Of a stretch of 64,000 bases of DNA, positions 1 through 9,482 are shown piece by piece; position 1 is the stretch's first letter; the number at the start of each line of letters is the position of its first letter. The translations under genes and the position numbers were made by a program. The DNA is from an uncultured Muribaculaceae bacterium (GTDB lineage Bacteria; Bacteroidota; Bacteroidia; Bacteroidales; Muribaculaceae). The stretch spans positions 1 to 64,000 of the forward strand of contig CAJUDL010000011.1 in assembly GCA_910585285.1 (NCBI GenBank), written 5' to 3'. Below the pieces are notes generated by a model that worked only from the letters and a program-made list of their open reading frames with translations, did not search any database and was not told where the DNA came from.

Positions 1-207
1 AGGAAAGGTGCCTACGTTTGTTTGTCTTGACCAGGCGTCTTATTAAGTTGGAATCTTTGACGGAAACTTGTCGTTTCCCTGTACTCTCAACTTGACTGAT
101 TACTCAGTCTCGCTGCTTGTCTTGGTAGCAATTTGTCATTGTTCGTTTGCAAGAGAAAACCTCAACTTTATTAGTTTTATGTTTTACAACATTGTTTTCT
201 CGTTTGC
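1..207 (-). ncRNA. Non-coding leader of a transcript leaving the window (possible rRNA/tRNA operon leader)
   Basis: About 200 bases downstream of the promoter at 244-213, on the minus strand, contain no open reading frame longer than a dozen codons. Two short stem-loops are visible in the transcript: GACTGA/TCAGTC with a four-base loop, and GGAAAC/GTTTCC around a short loop. A strong promoter with a long, structured, ORF-free leader fits a stable-RNA operon, most plausibly rRNA. No mature 16S sequence is inside the window, so the identity is inferred. An alternative is a protein gene with a long 5' leader. Confidence 0.35.
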
Positions 208-212
208 GAGTG

Positions 213-244
213 CAAAGTTATAACGAATTTCATTTCTGTGCAAA
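213..244 (-). promoter_or_regulatory. Strong Bacteroidetes promoter firing off the left edge
   Basis: Read on the minus strand there is TTTG (244-241), exactly 20 bases, then TAACTTTG (220-213). This is a perfect match to the primary sigma consensus of Bacteroidetes (TTTG, 19-21 bases, TAnnTTTG). The sequence from the -7 element into the transcript, AACTTTGCACTCGCAAA, is identical to that at the tRNA-Cys promoter near 62.43 kb, which suggests a stable-RNA gene. Transcription would start near base 207 and run leftwards. Confidence 0.75.
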
Positions 245-346
245 TATTTTCGATAAAATTTTTCAAAAATATTTTTAAATTCATCTTATTTATTTGAATG
301 CCAATAAAATATTTTTTCAAATATTTTGAACCCTATTTACCCCCCC
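245..346. other. AT-rich spacer between MBOAT gene end and leftward promoter
   Basis: A strongly AT-rich stretch with runs of T and A lies upstream of the leftward promoter and downstream of the acyltransferase gene. It could act as an UP-like element. No hairpin terminator or reading frame is evident. Confidence 0.4.
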
Positions 347-1846
347 TTAAAATTGGAAATAAATAAAGGGAGCAACCTCCTCCGACATGAATTCTATCAC
401 GAGCTGAACCACTCCAAGAAAAACAAGAAGTTTCAAGATCCAGGGACTTTTTATAAAAGCTTCCTGGCAGATGTCAGCCCATCTTTGAGGTATGAAATGG
501 AAAACGGTCAAGGCGATCATCATTATACACCATACTTTTCGAGCCTCAAAAAACTGCGGAAACTGATTCCAATTAAAATCTACAAATATATTTTGTATGA
601 TCATTATAGAATCTTCAAATGAAGCAGCCCTAAAAAATACCCACAGTAAGGATACATATATGAAAGTTATCAACCAAAATATAAATATTGTGACAAAATT
701 ATCGGGTATCTTATTCAATACAGGCTTGCTTGCCTTATGCACCGCCAATCCGACACCATGCATTGCGCCCCAAAATACAAATTTCCATGCCGCCCCATGC
801 CAAAGACCGCCAATAAGCATTGTAAGAAAATTGTTGACATATGTGCGTATAGTTCCTTTACGGTTTCCTCCTAACGGGATGTATACATAGTCCCTCAGCC
901 ATGAAGACAATGAAATATGCCACCTGCGCCAAAATTCTGTCAGATTACGACTTTGATATGGAGAATCAAAATTTATACCCAATTTAAATCCCATAATCAA
1001 TGCCAATCCTATTGCCATATCTGAATAACCGGAAAAGTCACAGTATATCTGCATGGTGTAACCTAAAACTCCCATCAAGGTCTGGACACCGGTATAGAGT
1101 GAAGGATCATTAAATATCAAATCGTTGAACTGCGATATATAGTCAGCAATCAACGCTTTTTTAACGATACCTACAATTATTAGCCATAATCCCCCATAGA
1201 TATCTGTTTTAGTAGCTCCCTCATTTTTTTCAAGCTGAGGAAGAAAGTAATCTGCCCTGACAATTGGACCTGCCACAAGAGCAGGAAAGAACGATAAAAA
1301 GAAAAGATATTCCAGCCATGTGCGTGTAGGGTTGATTTTTCTTTTATAAACATCAACCACATATGATATGGACTGGAATGTGTAAAAAGATATACCTACC
1401 GGAAGTATGATATCGAGAGGCTGAAAGTTACCCTCAACCATCTGATTCCAGTTCCATAGGAAGAAGTTGGCATATTTGAAATATCCTAATATAGAAAGTG
1501 AGAGCAATATGGAAAACCACATCAATGATTTTTTAGCGGCTTTGCCGTTCACTTTGAATATTGCTTTTGAAACAAGCCAATCAATCAGTGAGGTTCCAAT
1601 CAGCATCAAAAAGAAGAACCCACTCGACTTATAATAAAAATAAAGAGAAAACAGAACAACAAATACAATCATTTGCATTCTGCTTTTCTTAAGAGCTGCG
1701 TAGATCGGTATGAATATCAAGAAGAGTATCCAGAAGAGTCCGCTTGAAAACAACATCGGAGCTTCCGGATCATATTTAAACATGTCGCATAGATTGTGCA
1801 ACACAAGTTCTGAATTCTGGATCAAGTTCTCAAACATACTTTGCAT
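347..1846 (-). CDS. MBOAT family membrane-bound O-acyltransferase (AlgI-like)
   Basis: A 499-residue polytopic membrane protein with about ten hydrophobic segments. It is typical of the MBOAT family that moves acyl groups across the cytoplasmic membrane onto extracellular polysaccharides or envelope polymers (AlgI, DltB, PatA relatives). The MBOAT core includes LTEFWRRWHISLSSWLRDY near residues 305-325 and the conserved histidine in GGLWHGAAWKF near 350. An upstream SGNH-fold protein is transcribed just ahead of it, the usual two-protein arrangement in which MBOAT passes an acyl group to an extracytoplasmic SGNH transferase. Both ATG codons at 1846 and 1837 are possible starts. Substrate cannot be told from sequence. 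Confidence 0.9.
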   Translation of the reverse strand: MQSMFENLIQNSELVLHNLCDMFKYDPEAPMLFSSGLFWILFLIFIPIYAALKKSRMQMIVFVVLFSLYFYYKSSGFFFLMLIGTSLIDWLVSKAIFKVNGKAAKKSLMWFSILLSLSILGYFKYANFFLWNWNQMVEGNFQPLDIILPVGISFYTFQSISYVVDVYKRKINPTRTWLEYLFFLSFFPALVAGPIVRADYFLPQLEKNEGATKTDIYGGLWLIIVGIVKKALIADYISQFNDLIFNDPSLYTGVQTLMGVLGYTMQIYCDFSGYSDMAIGLALIMGFKLGINFDSPYQSRNLTEFWRRWHISLSSWLRDYVYIPLGGNRKGTIRTYVNNFLTMLIGGLWHGAAWKFVFWGAMHGVGLAVHKASKPVLNKIPDNFVTIFIFWLITFIYVSLLWVFFRAASFEDSIMIIQNIFVDFNWNQFPQFFEARKVWCIMMIALTVFHFIPQRWADICQEAFIKSPWILKLLVFLGVVQLVIEFMSEEVAPFIYFQF

Positions 1847-1857
1847 GAGATTGGGGT

Positions 1858-2649
1858 CTATTTATTAAGTGCTTTCAAAAAGACAATATTGGGATTTGAT
1901 TTACCAATAGAATCAGATGGCATATCCGCCATGAATGGATGTGAGGATTCCGGCAACCACCGCATTATACTGTCAACCCACATTGCCGAACTCTCTCTTG
2001 TGGGATGTATATTATCTTTTTTTCTTTTAAACTGCATACCTGCTGACCGAAAGAACGACCTTTTCTTACATATTCGCTGAAGCATGTCATTTATACCGGT
2101 ATCTTCCTTCCAGTTTGGAGGACCGATCCATACGTACGGTATCGTATCAATAACTTCAAGAATTTTCTTTACGTATGGTGCCCTGCTCTCAGGATCCTTA
2201 TAGTACAACTCATTGCTCCCGAGCGAAATAAATATCTGTGTCGGATGATACTTCTCTATATAATATGCGAGGGTGTCATGCTCAGCCCAAATTTTAGTAT
2301 TGCTTGAATCCCAATTGACAGAGTGGATTGTATGACCGTTCTGTTTGGCATATTGAGCGAGACGCAATGCCAGATTAAATGTCATTGAATCTCCGAAAAT
2401 AAACAAAGACTGCGGAAGGGAATCGGTTTTTATTATTTCCGGTTGCAAATCTGCCGCATTAATACTGTCTGCCGATTCTTCCAAAGAGAGAAGGGTGTTG
2501 GATTCTTCCTTAAGCAAATAATCCGATATGGGAGCCTTTTTTACAGTCCACTCCCCTATCTTTATATCATCGACAAAAGCCACAACAAGGATCACTATCA
2601 AAGCAAGCGAAAGCAACATCCATAGTGGGGTATATTTAAAACGTTTCAT
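1858..2649 (-). CDS. SGNH/GDSL-fold extracytoplasmic acyl-transfer partner
   Basis: This encodes 263 residues from the ATG at 2649; a longer frame begins at a TTG (2673) that coincides with the promoter and is unlikely. An N-terminal signal anchor (WMLLSLALIVILVVAFV) precedes an SGNH domain. The domain shows the nucleophile block FGDSMT, a GSNE block in place of the usual GxND, and the C-terminal DNIHPT that supplies the Asp/His pair. It lies 11 bases ahead of the MBOAT gene and probably receives or removes acyl groups outside the membrane, as AlgJ/AlgX/DltD-type partners do. A thioesterase or acetyl-esterase role is equally possible. Confidence 0.75.
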   Translation of the reverse strand: MKRFKYTPLWMLLSLALIVILVVAFVDDIKIGEWTVKKAPISDYLLKEESNTLLSLEESADSINAADLQPEIIKTDSLPQSLFIFGDSMTFNLALRLAQYAKQNGHTIHSVNWDSSNTKIWAEHDTLAYYIEKYHPTQIFISLGSNELYYKDPESRAPYVKKILEVIDTIPYVWIGPPNWKEDTGINDMLQRICKKRSFFRSAGMQFKRKKDNIHPTRESSAMWVDSIMRWLPESSHPFMADMPSDSIGKSNPNIVFLKALNK

Positions 2650-2670
2650 TCTTTCAGAATTTTCGAAACG

Positions 2671-2702
2671 CAAAATTACAACATGCGTTTCATTATTCCA
2701 AA
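2671..2702 (-). promoter_or_regulatory. Promoter of the SGNH-MBOAT pair inside the mutS2 3' end
   Basis: On the minus strand TTTG (2702-2699), a 20-base spacer and TAATTTTG (2678-2671) match the Bacteroidetes consensus perfectly. The -33 element lies in the last codons of mutS2, so the acylation pair has a promoter of its own. The ATG at 2649 would follow the start site by about 15 bases. Confidence 0.7.
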
Positions 2703-5176
2703 TCTACAACAGTAATTCCTGCTCCACCAAACCGGACATCCTCATCCTCGAAATGTCGCACGGCATTGTTGGCTCTCAATTGTTCGCGAATCAAGGTTTT
2801 CAAAATGCCATGTCCTGTGCCATGAAGAATACGCACTTTTGACGCACTGAACTGAATTGCATCATCAAGAAAATATGTAACTGCCTGTAATGCCTCATCT
2901 GCACGCATCCCCCTGACATCTATCTCATTCTTAAAATTTAGCTGCCTTTGTCTGCTTTCAGAAGATGTTGAAGAAGAAATGGAAGACACCGTGCTCAAGG
3001 CAGACTCATTCGGTTTCGATGAATGTCTTAATTTTGCAATATCCACAAACGTACGTAATGATCCAAATGCAACTTCTGCTTTCTTGCCATTGATAGATAA
3101 AACTTTTCCTGACATTGAGCCATTGTCCATCTTTACATAATCATCCACAGATATTTCTTTTAGCTTATTTACCGGGATTACATTCTCTTTCTTAACTTTA
3201 GATGAATTATTCCGGCTCTTATGTTTAAGCGGCGCAAGAGCTTTCGGTAGTGCAGCAGATTCTGAAGCAACCTCATCATCTGTAATATTCTTTTTGAACT
3301 CTTCCAACTGGCGACGCAGCTCTTTAGTTTTCTCTTTTTCCGCCTCTGCTTTCCTGATTTCAAGGATAGTCCGCTCAATCCGAGCATTTACATCGGCAAG
3401 GAGTTCCTTTGCCTCTTTTCTGGCATCATTTATAATAGCCTTTCTTTGTGCTTTCAGATCACCAGCCGTTTCTTCATACTTTGACAATAGAGAGTCAAGC
3501 TTATTCTCTTTCTCTCTAATATTTTGCCGTTTGTTTGCCCAATACCGTCGGTCGCGGGCTATTTCAGAAAGATATTTGTCAAGATTGACATAATCACTAC
3601 CCACGATTTTTTTTGCATCTTCTATAACCTCTCGCGGCAAACCAATTTTGGTAGCAATGTCGAGTGCAAAAGAACTCCCAGGATTGCCAATAGACAATTC
3701 AAAAGTTGGTTGCAAATGCTGCCGATCATAAAGCATCGCACCATTGACAAACCCTGGTTCTGAATCGGCAAAAGTTTTAAGGTTCTGATAATGTGTTGTA
3801 ACGATGCCCATGCATCCCGTTGCGCCAAGATTGCGTAATATTGCCTGAGCCAAAGCTCCTCCAATCTGAGGTTCCGTGCCCGATCCCATTTCATCTGCAA
3901 GCAGCAAAGAACGCCGGTCAGTATGTGTTATAAAAAATTTCATATTGCGCAGATGGGAAGAATACGTGCTGAGATCGTTTTCAAACGACTGTTCATCTCC
4001 AATGTCGATGAAAATGCTTTTAAATATTCCCATATGCGAATTGCTATAGAGAGTAGGCATCATCCCACACTGCATCATATACTGCACCACTGCGGTAGTC
4101 TTCAGGCACACCGACTTACCTCCTGCATTCGGTCCGGAGATTATTAATATTCTACGTTCCTTACCCAGTGTGAGATTCAAAGGCACAACATCCCTTCCCT
4201 GTGGTCGCAATGCAAGACACAGTCCAGGATGGACTGCATGATACCATTCTATCTCCTGCCTATCTTCGATATGTGGCAATTGAGCATCAAGCTCAATCGC
4301 AAAAGCGGCCTTTGCCCTGATAAAATCAAGCCTGCCTATAATATGACAAGAATTAGAGATATCATCTATATATGGTCGTATCGCACTGGCTATCCCTCTC
4401 AAGATAGAAATGATTTCCCTTCGTTCATCCATCTCCAGTTCCCTCAGACGGTTTCCGGCTTCAACAACCTCAGCCGGTTCGATAAAAACAGTTTTACCAG
4501 TTGCACTTTCATCATGAATGATTCCTTGTATCCCTCGCTTGTTACCCGCTGAAACTGGAATCACCATTCTGCCGTCGCGAATAGAGGGAGAAGCATCCTT
4601 TTCCACTATACCGCTTGCAACTGCTCGGTCAAGCACTCTCCGCATAGCCCGTTGCATCGATCCAGATGCAGAGCGTATCTGTGATCTGATTTCATATAAC
4701 TCAGGTGACGCATTGTCCTTGATCTCCCCAAACTTGTTCACGCATTTATCAATCTCCGCGATAATCAAAGGAAACAAAGCAATTTCAGAAAACTCTCCAT
4801 CAAGATATGGATAAGGAGACATTCCGGATTCAGCATCTTTTGCCGATTTGAAGAACAAAGACAAATCCGACATCATCACAAGCATCTTCAGGAGTTTATA
4901 CAGACGTTCAGCCGTCATATAAGATCCCTCAGCCCGAATTTCTGTCAAAAATGGCAAGACATCATGAATGTTATCCAAAGGTAAGGGTTGTTGTTCTAAA
5001 ATGATACGCATCATTTCATTTACACAACCAAGTTCTTTTTTTATAAAATTGAAATCGGAAGAAAATGACATTTTAGCCACTTCTTCCTTACCCATTGCGC
5101 TCTGGCATTTGTCCGATACACATACGCGCAAATAGTCAAATCCAATTTTTGACTCAAAATCAGATGGATATATCAT
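2693..5176 (-). CDS. mutS2: MutS2 family ATPase with Smr domain
   Basis: 827 residues. The order is a MutS-like clamp/lever (about 1-320), an ABC-type ATPase with Walker A GPNAGGKS near 345 and Walker B LLADEMGSGTEP near 425, a long charged coiled coil (about 530-620), and a C-terminal Smr domain (about 750-827). The Smr domain has IDVRG and the HGTG nuclease-type motif. It lacks the mismatch-recognition domain of MutS. MutS2 proteins are known to suppress homologous recombination in some bacteria and to act on collided ribosomes in Bacillus; which role applies here is not visible. It ends 17 bases from the next promoter element and sits 14 bases downstream of the stress-protein gene. Confidence 0.95.
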   Translation of the reverse strand: MIYPSDFESKIGFDYLRVCVSDKCQSAMGKEEVAKMSFSSDFNFIKKELGCVNEMMRIILEQQPLPLDNIHDVLPFLTEIRAEGSYMTAERLYKLLKMLVMMSDLSLFFKSAKDAESGMSPYPYLDGEFSEIALFPLIIAEIDKCVNKFGEIKDNASPELYEIRSQIRSASGSMQRAMRRVLDRAVASGIVEKDASPSIRDGRMVIPVSAGNKRGIQGIIHDESATGKTVFIEPAEVVEAGNRLRELEMDERREIISILRGIASAIRPYIDDISNSCHIIGRLDFIRAKAAFAIELDAQLPHIEDRQEIEWYHAVHPGLCLALRPQGRDVVPLNLTLGKERRILIISGPNAGGKSVCLKTTAVVQYMMQCGMMPTLYSNSHMGIFKSIFIDIGDEQSFENDLSTYSSHLRNMKFFITHTDRRSLLLADEMGSGTEPQIGGALAQAILRNLGATGCMGIVTTHYQNLKTFADSEPGFVNGAMLYDRQHLQPTFELSIGNPGSSFALDIATKIGLPREVIEDAKKIVGSDYVNLDKYLSEIARDRRYWANKRQNIREKENKLDSLLSKYEETAGDLKAQRKAIINDARKEAKELLADVNARIERTILEIRKAEAEKEKTKELRRQLEEFKKNITDDEVASESAALPKALAPLKHKSRNNSSKVKKENVIPVNKLKEISVDDYVKMDNGSMSGKVLSINGKKAEVAFGSLRTFVDIAKLRHSSKPNESALSTVSSISSSTSSESRQRQLNFKNEIDVRGMRADEALQAVTYFLDDAIQFSASKVRILHGTGHGILKTLIREQLRANNAVRHFEDEDVRFGGAGITVVDLE

Positions 5177-5190
5177 AATTATTATTTAAA

Positions 5191-6312
5191 TCAGACTGGA
5201 ATAACCAACATTGGCATGTCTCTTTCAAAAAGAGACTTATGCGCAATTGTCGGACGGAATATCCGACTGAACACATTCGTTTTCTTATTAGGCACAATAA
5301 GCAGATCTACGGCATTCTTGGGAATGGCAAGGTCTATTTCATTACGATAATTCCTAACATCCGGAACAAACGTCTTGAATTTAGCTGTAGGATAATTGGT
5401 ATTAAAAAAATCTCTTAAAGCCTCTAATTTATCTTTTACCTTATTAGCACGTCTTTGAATCACAGGAACAAGTGTAACTATACATTTGGGATAATCAAAC
5501 ATCCTCATCAACGCATCAACAGTTATGATGTCATGCTGATCCAGATTGCAGAACATCATCAGATGCACAATATCTTCAATATTGTCTATATGGCAATCTT
5601 CCGGCACAGTAAACACGGGGACTCTGCACGAATCAAGCACCTCAGCTGTGACACTTCCAATTAGTTCCTCCTCTTTCTTATTCTTTCCCCTGGTAGCCAT
5701 AACTACGAGCACAGGGGGGGTCTGCCTGCAATAATCAAGTATAGCTTCTTCCGCCACACCTTCTTGCAAGCTGACAGAGAACTTCAGATCAGTTATCTCC
5801 CCATCCTTCTGCAGCTTCTTTATATCATTCCGAAATTTGGTGAGCTTTTGTGCTGCAATTTCTCTAACGTCTTTAGTTTCTTCAGCTTCAAGCACTTCAT
5901 CCTCTCCAATGATATTTTCATCAATATTCATCGGTTTGAAAACAGGAGCCACATAAGAGTGCATTACAACAGGATGAACGCCAATTCTACGTGCTAATTT
6001 GAAACCTATAGCCACTGACATCATGCTTGAACTGGAAAAATCGACGGGGATGAGCAGATTTCCGCTCATTCCCGCCATTTTCATTTCTATAAGAGCCGGA
6101 GAATAGCCATCTCCGCTCTCAATAATTTTCAATGCGAGAGGTAAATCTTTCGGACGGATCTTGACTCTCTGCGCTACTGCCACGGGAGATTTAAACGACA
6201 CGAAATCCTCAAGCCTGACCTCCATTCCGTGACTGTCAAGAATATTTTTCAGACTTTGTGCTCGTGTGGGCGTATGGATCACCAATGTTATGAAATCGTC
6301 TATATCAATCAT
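5191..6312 (-). CDS. Universal stress protein with N-terminal DUF2007-like domain
   Basis: 373 residues from the ATG at 6312; the frame extends four codons to a TTG at 6324 that is not needed. Residues about 1-80 (FITLVIHTPTRAQSLKNILDS... PLALKIIE) look like the small ferredoxin-like DUF2007 signalling fold. Two UspA domains follow, roughly 90-235 and 245-373. The first ends with MATRGKNKKEEELIGSVT, close to the G-x2-G-x9-G-(S/T) ATP-binding signature but with its second glycine replaced. The protein is cytoplasmic and probably senses nucleotide or stress. It follows the small DNA-binding gene by about 20 bases and is likely co-transcribed with it. Confidence 0.85.
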   Translation of the reverse strand: MIDIDDFITLVIHTPTRAQSLKNILDSHGMEVRLEDFVSFKSPVAVAQRVKIRPKDLPLALKIIESGDGYSPALIEMKMAGMSGNLLIPVDFSSSSMMSVAIGFKLARRIGVHPVVMHSYVAPVFKPMNIDENIIGEDEVLEAEETKDVREIAAQKLTKFRNDIKKLQKDGEITDLKFSVSLQEGVAEEAILDYCRQTPPVLVVMATRGKNKKEEELIGSVTAEVLDSCRVPVFTVPEDCHIDNIEDIVHLMMFCNLDQHDIITVDALMRMFDYPKCIVTLVPVIQRRANKVKDKLEALRDFFNTNYPTAKFKTFVPDVRNYRNEIDLAIPKNAVDLLIVPNKKTNVFSRIFRPTIAHKSLFERDMPMLVIPV

Positions 6313-6332
6313 GGCAGATATCAAATCAATGA

Positions 6333-6593
6333 TTAATGTTTCTCGTTCTGTTCCTCGAGAATCTTGACAGCCATATCGTAAATTGTGGTGTCGTCCAAAA
6401 CGACGATGCCACCGTCGGGACCCGGTTCGATATGCATTCCGGCGTTCTTACCAAACTGATAGTTTACTCCTCCGAAATAATTGCGAACAGTCTGAACGGT
6501 GACATTGAGTTCATCTGCGATACGATGAGTTGAGCCATCAGGCAAACTATCTTTAAGTCTGCGGAGCTCGTTGAATGTGATTGTCTTGCTCAT
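6333..6593 (-). CDS. Small conserved DNA-binding protein
   Basis: 86 residues, ATG start at 6593. The N-terminal half (FNELRRLKDSLPDGSTHRIADELNVTVQTVRNYF) has the spacing of a helix-turn-helix, with RIADELNVTVQTVRNYF as the likely second and recognition helices. The C-terminal half is acidic with a short beta-like GGIVVLDD segment. This kind of small protein is widespread in Bacteroidales but has no assigned function. It heads a possible operon with the stress protein and mutS2, so a regulatory role in stress or DNA maintenance is a reasonable guess only. Confidence 0.7.
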   Translation of the reverse strand: MSKTITFNELRRLKDSLPDGSTHRIADELNVTVQTVRNYFGGVNYQFGKNAGMHIEPGPDGGIVVLDDTTIYDMAVKILEEQNEKH

Positions 6594-6788
6594 GGTTTCA
6601 TTATTTTATGATTATTATTCTTTTTAATAATTACCTGTATGTATATAATATTGTTTCGCTAAATTAAGAAATAAAATTCATTTTAACAAAGACTGCGGGT
6701 ATAAATTTAAAGTGTTATAAAACATCTTATGATTATCACCTAAATATTATACACTATATCATAGACATTTTTAACAGAATCCCACTCA

Positions 6789-7607
6789 TCAGATTATTTC
6801 AAACTCAGATGCAGGAATCCAGCCGGCAAATTCCGAATTCAATCTAACCTTATACCATTCAACCTTTCCGTTCTGATCTGTTTCAGTCTCAAGGACATCA
6901 AGCTTAGTTCCTCTTTCAAGCGGAGTGCCGGATGCTTTCGCTGATGAAAAGGGCTCTGTCAGCAAAGTTACCTTAAATCCTGTAATCACGCCTTGATTGT
7001 GTGCCTGACATGCTCTTGCTGATGCAAATGAGAAAGACATAAAACAAATACACAAGACCACAAGTCCAATTGCACTGAAGAAGCCTATCTTCTTTAACAA
7101 TACTTCTTGTCGGAATATATACAATGCAACACACGCGCATAACAATACGAAAGATATGCCGCCCCATATTGCCCATGTGTTTGATGTATGACTATGCGTT
7201 ATATAATGTCTTAATTTTGCAAAAAAAGAAGGCTCATCAGCAACAACGGAAATATTCTTTCCTTTCGCATTCGCCTTGTTTCCATCTTCAATCTTGGAAA
7301 GAATATATGCACGGTTATTTCTTACACTCTTATCTGATGGATCAAGATACAGGCTCCGTTCATAGCACAAAAACGCTTGCCCATAATCCCCAGCTTTAGC
7401 ATAAGCATTTCCCATATTGGCAAGGAGTGCAGCTGAAACACCTTTTTCTTTAGCGATCTCGCCATATAATGCTGCAGCCTCAGCATACTTGCCATCCTGA
7501 TATGCTTTGGTTGCCAATTCGAGCTTATTCTGACTATATATATTAATTCCTGAAAAAGCCATAATAGCAAAGATCAGGACTATTCTTAACTTGTATATCA
7601 TTTTCAT
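6789..7607 (-). CDS. batE: BatE: TPR and SH3-domain protein of the aerotolerance operon
   Basis: 272 residues. It has a signal peptide (about 1-25), three TPR-like repeats (about 26-100) beginning KLELATKAYQDGKYAEAAALYGE, two transmembrane helices (about 143-163 and 173-195), and a bacterial SH3-like domain (about 205-272) containing WYKVRLNSEFAGWIP. Its ATG overlaps the batD stop as ATGA, so translation is coupled. BatE is envelope-located; the Bat proteins were linked to oxygen tolerance in Bacteroides fragilis, with an unknown biochemical role. Last gene of the operon. Confidence 0.9.
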   Translation of the reverse strand: MKMIYKLRIVLIFAIMAFSGINIYSQNKLELATKAYQDGKYAEAAALYGEIAKEKGVSAALLANMGNAYAKAGDYGQAFLCYERSLYLDPSDKSVRNNRAYILSKIEDGNKANAKGKNISVVADEPSFFAKLRHYITHSHTSNTWAIWGGISFVLLCACVALYIFRQEVLLKKIGFFSAIGLVVLCICFMSFSFASARACQAHNQGVITGFKVTLLTEPFSSAKASGTPLERGTKLDVLETETDQNGKVEWYKVRLNSEFAGWIPASEFEII

Positions 7608-9430
7608 TTTGCTGATTTAAAAGACTTTTCAAGTTGATTTATAGCATCAATGGCACTATTATACATTTCGTTCATTCCTGCTTTGCCTGACTCCGGAGAA
7701 TACTTAGCAAATTCACATCTATCAAGAATATCGAGAAGATTGGAAATATTATCCTGAGGAATATCCTTGGACTCCAACATAGTCCTGATATTATCACGCA
7801 TAAGTTCGGAAGTCGGCATTTTCAGCTTATCACCAAGATAACCCCACATCGCAATCAATAATTCGTCATAGAAGAGATCCACATTGCCTCCCTTCATGGC
7901 AGCTGATGCTTTTCTGAGACGTCTGCGAGCGAGCTTATTCGCCCTCTTACTGTTAAGGGCAACCATATCCGCATGTGATTTAATATATCTTCTGTATGCT
8001 ATGACTGCAACGATTAATGCCACAAACGGGATAATATAGAACAGCCAGTAAGTGAATCCATAGATGATTGGCTGATGATTGTTTGACAAATCGTCCAAAT
8101 TGACTTTATGCAAATCAGGATTAAATTTCAGACGGGTGTTTGTCTGAGATTTTCCTGAAGACTTACCCTTTCCGACCGTTATGTTATATTCCTTAGATGT
8201 TGAGGTCTCATATTTCCCAGTTTCAGGATTAAAATAAACAAGTTTAACCGGAGGAATCCTGAAATCACCCTCTTCAAGTGGCATGAAGGAATAATCAAAA
8301 GAAACTGATCCCGATACATTTGTTGAGCCGACATTCGCTTTCACATCTGTTTTAGGAGTATAGACTTCAAGTTGTGAGGGATATAATGTCGACAAATCCG
8401 GAAGCTGAATATATTTCAAATTACCAGTTCCTGTTACAATATATTCAATCGAAGCAGCCTGATTGGTTTTGAAAGTATTTGTTTTAAGTTGGGAAGCAAT
8501 GGTAAACTTACCCACACCGCCAGAGAAATCAGCTGGTTTTGGAGATGGTAATGGCTTTACATTTATTGTCAAATCATTAGGACTGACATTTAATTGCAAA
8601 GGTGAACTGACAGCCATGTTTCCCCAGAATGGATCATGATAATATTCTCTTTGATCCACAGACACCGTATAAGTATTCCCTATAACTTTCAGCTGACCTG
8701 TCATCTGGGGGAATATTATATACCTTGCAATAACAGCAGTAGCATAAGTTTTACCATTCAGAGTTTCATAATCAAGAGAATTTGAAATTGACTTCGATTC
8801 TTCAACCACAAATCCGTCAAATTTCGGAGCAGCAGTAGCACCGATAAACTTAATGGCATCATATGTGGTATATAATTTTACAGTATAGACCAAAGCCTGC
8901 TGTTCGTAAATATTTGATTCCGAGACTGAAGCTTTCATAAAAAGATTGCCGTCACCCTTACCGATAAATTTCGGCTTATCTGTATTAGAATCTTGTCTCC
9001 CCTGATCTGGGTCAATTCCTCCTGGAATCTGTGGATTCCCTGCCTGAGCTTTTCCTATTGTGTATTTCAGCTGATTACTCTTAATACCACCGACTGAGAT
9101 CGGACCAAAAGTATAAGTACCTTCCTTCTGTGCCCTAAGAGTAACAGTCCAGGTGTTGCTTGTTGACTGGGTTACATGACCATTTACGTTCGACATTCGT
9201 GAAGATTGACCGGTATGGTCGAAGTACATCACTTTTGATCCACCAATATTAGATGGTATTTCCGGACGTCCGTCAACATCACTGACCTCGATATAGATAT
9301 AAAACATGTCCCCTACCTCAATTGTCCGCTTTCCTCTTGCTGGGCTTTCGTAGAGTTTCACCGATGCTGCCACAGAAGCAAAAGCTCCAAGCAACATCAT
9401 TACAAGCAATATGTGTATCTTCCTTAACAT
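7604..9430 (-). CDS. batD: BatD family membrane-anchored protein
   Basis: 608 residues from the ATG at 9430, which gives a clean signal peptide (MLRKIHILLVMMLLGAFASVAA). The frame is open 32 codons further upstream (to 9526) but those residues lack signal-peptide character and would overlap the preceding gene. Several periplasmic beta-sandwich domains of the BatD family fill about 25-455, including GKFTIASQLKTNTFKTNQAASIEYIVTG. One transmembrane helix (about 465-485) and a cytoplasmic C-terminus of roughly 120 residues with a basic KRANKLARRRLRKAS stretch follow. It probably joins BatA/BatB VWA proteins in an envelope complex driven by the MoxR ATPase. Confidence 0.9.
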   Translation of the reverse strand: MLRKIHILLVMMLLGAFASVAASVKLYESPARGKRTIEVGDMFYIYIEVSDVDGRPEIPSNIGGSKVMYFDHTGQSSRMSNVNGHVTQSTSNTWTVTLRAQKEGTYTFGPISVGGIKSNQLKYTIGKAQAGNPQIPGGIDPDQGRQDSNTDKPKFIGKGDGNLFMKASVSESNIYEQQALVYTVKLYTTYDAIKFIGATAAPKFDGFVVEESKSISNSLDYETLNGKTYATAVIARYIIFPQMTGQLKVIGNTYTVSVDQREYYHDPFWGNMAVSSPLQLNVSPNDLTINVKPLPSPKPADFSGGVGKFTIASQLKTNTFKTNQAASIEYIVTGTGNLKYIQLPDLSTLYPSQLEVYTPKTDVKANVGSTNVSGSVSFDYSFMPLEEGDFRIPPVKLVYFNPETGKYETSTSKEYNITVGKGKSSGKSQTNTRLKFNPDLHKVNLDDLSNNHQPIIYGFTYWLFYIIPFVALIVAVIAYRRYIKSHADMVALNSKRANKLARRRLRKASAAMKGGNVDLFYDELLIAMWGYLGDKLKMPTSELMRDNIRTMLESKDIPQDNISNLLDILDRCEFAKYSPESGKAGMNEMYNSAIDAINQLEKSFKSAK

Positions 9431-9482
9431 AAATTTTTCAATTTGCTGTTTTAGAAAATTAAAAAACACGTCAATTCTGCGA

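Noticed and set aside
1..207. Mature 16S rRNA at the left edge
   Set aside because: No conserved 16S 5' sequence is present; only a leader-like region can be supported.
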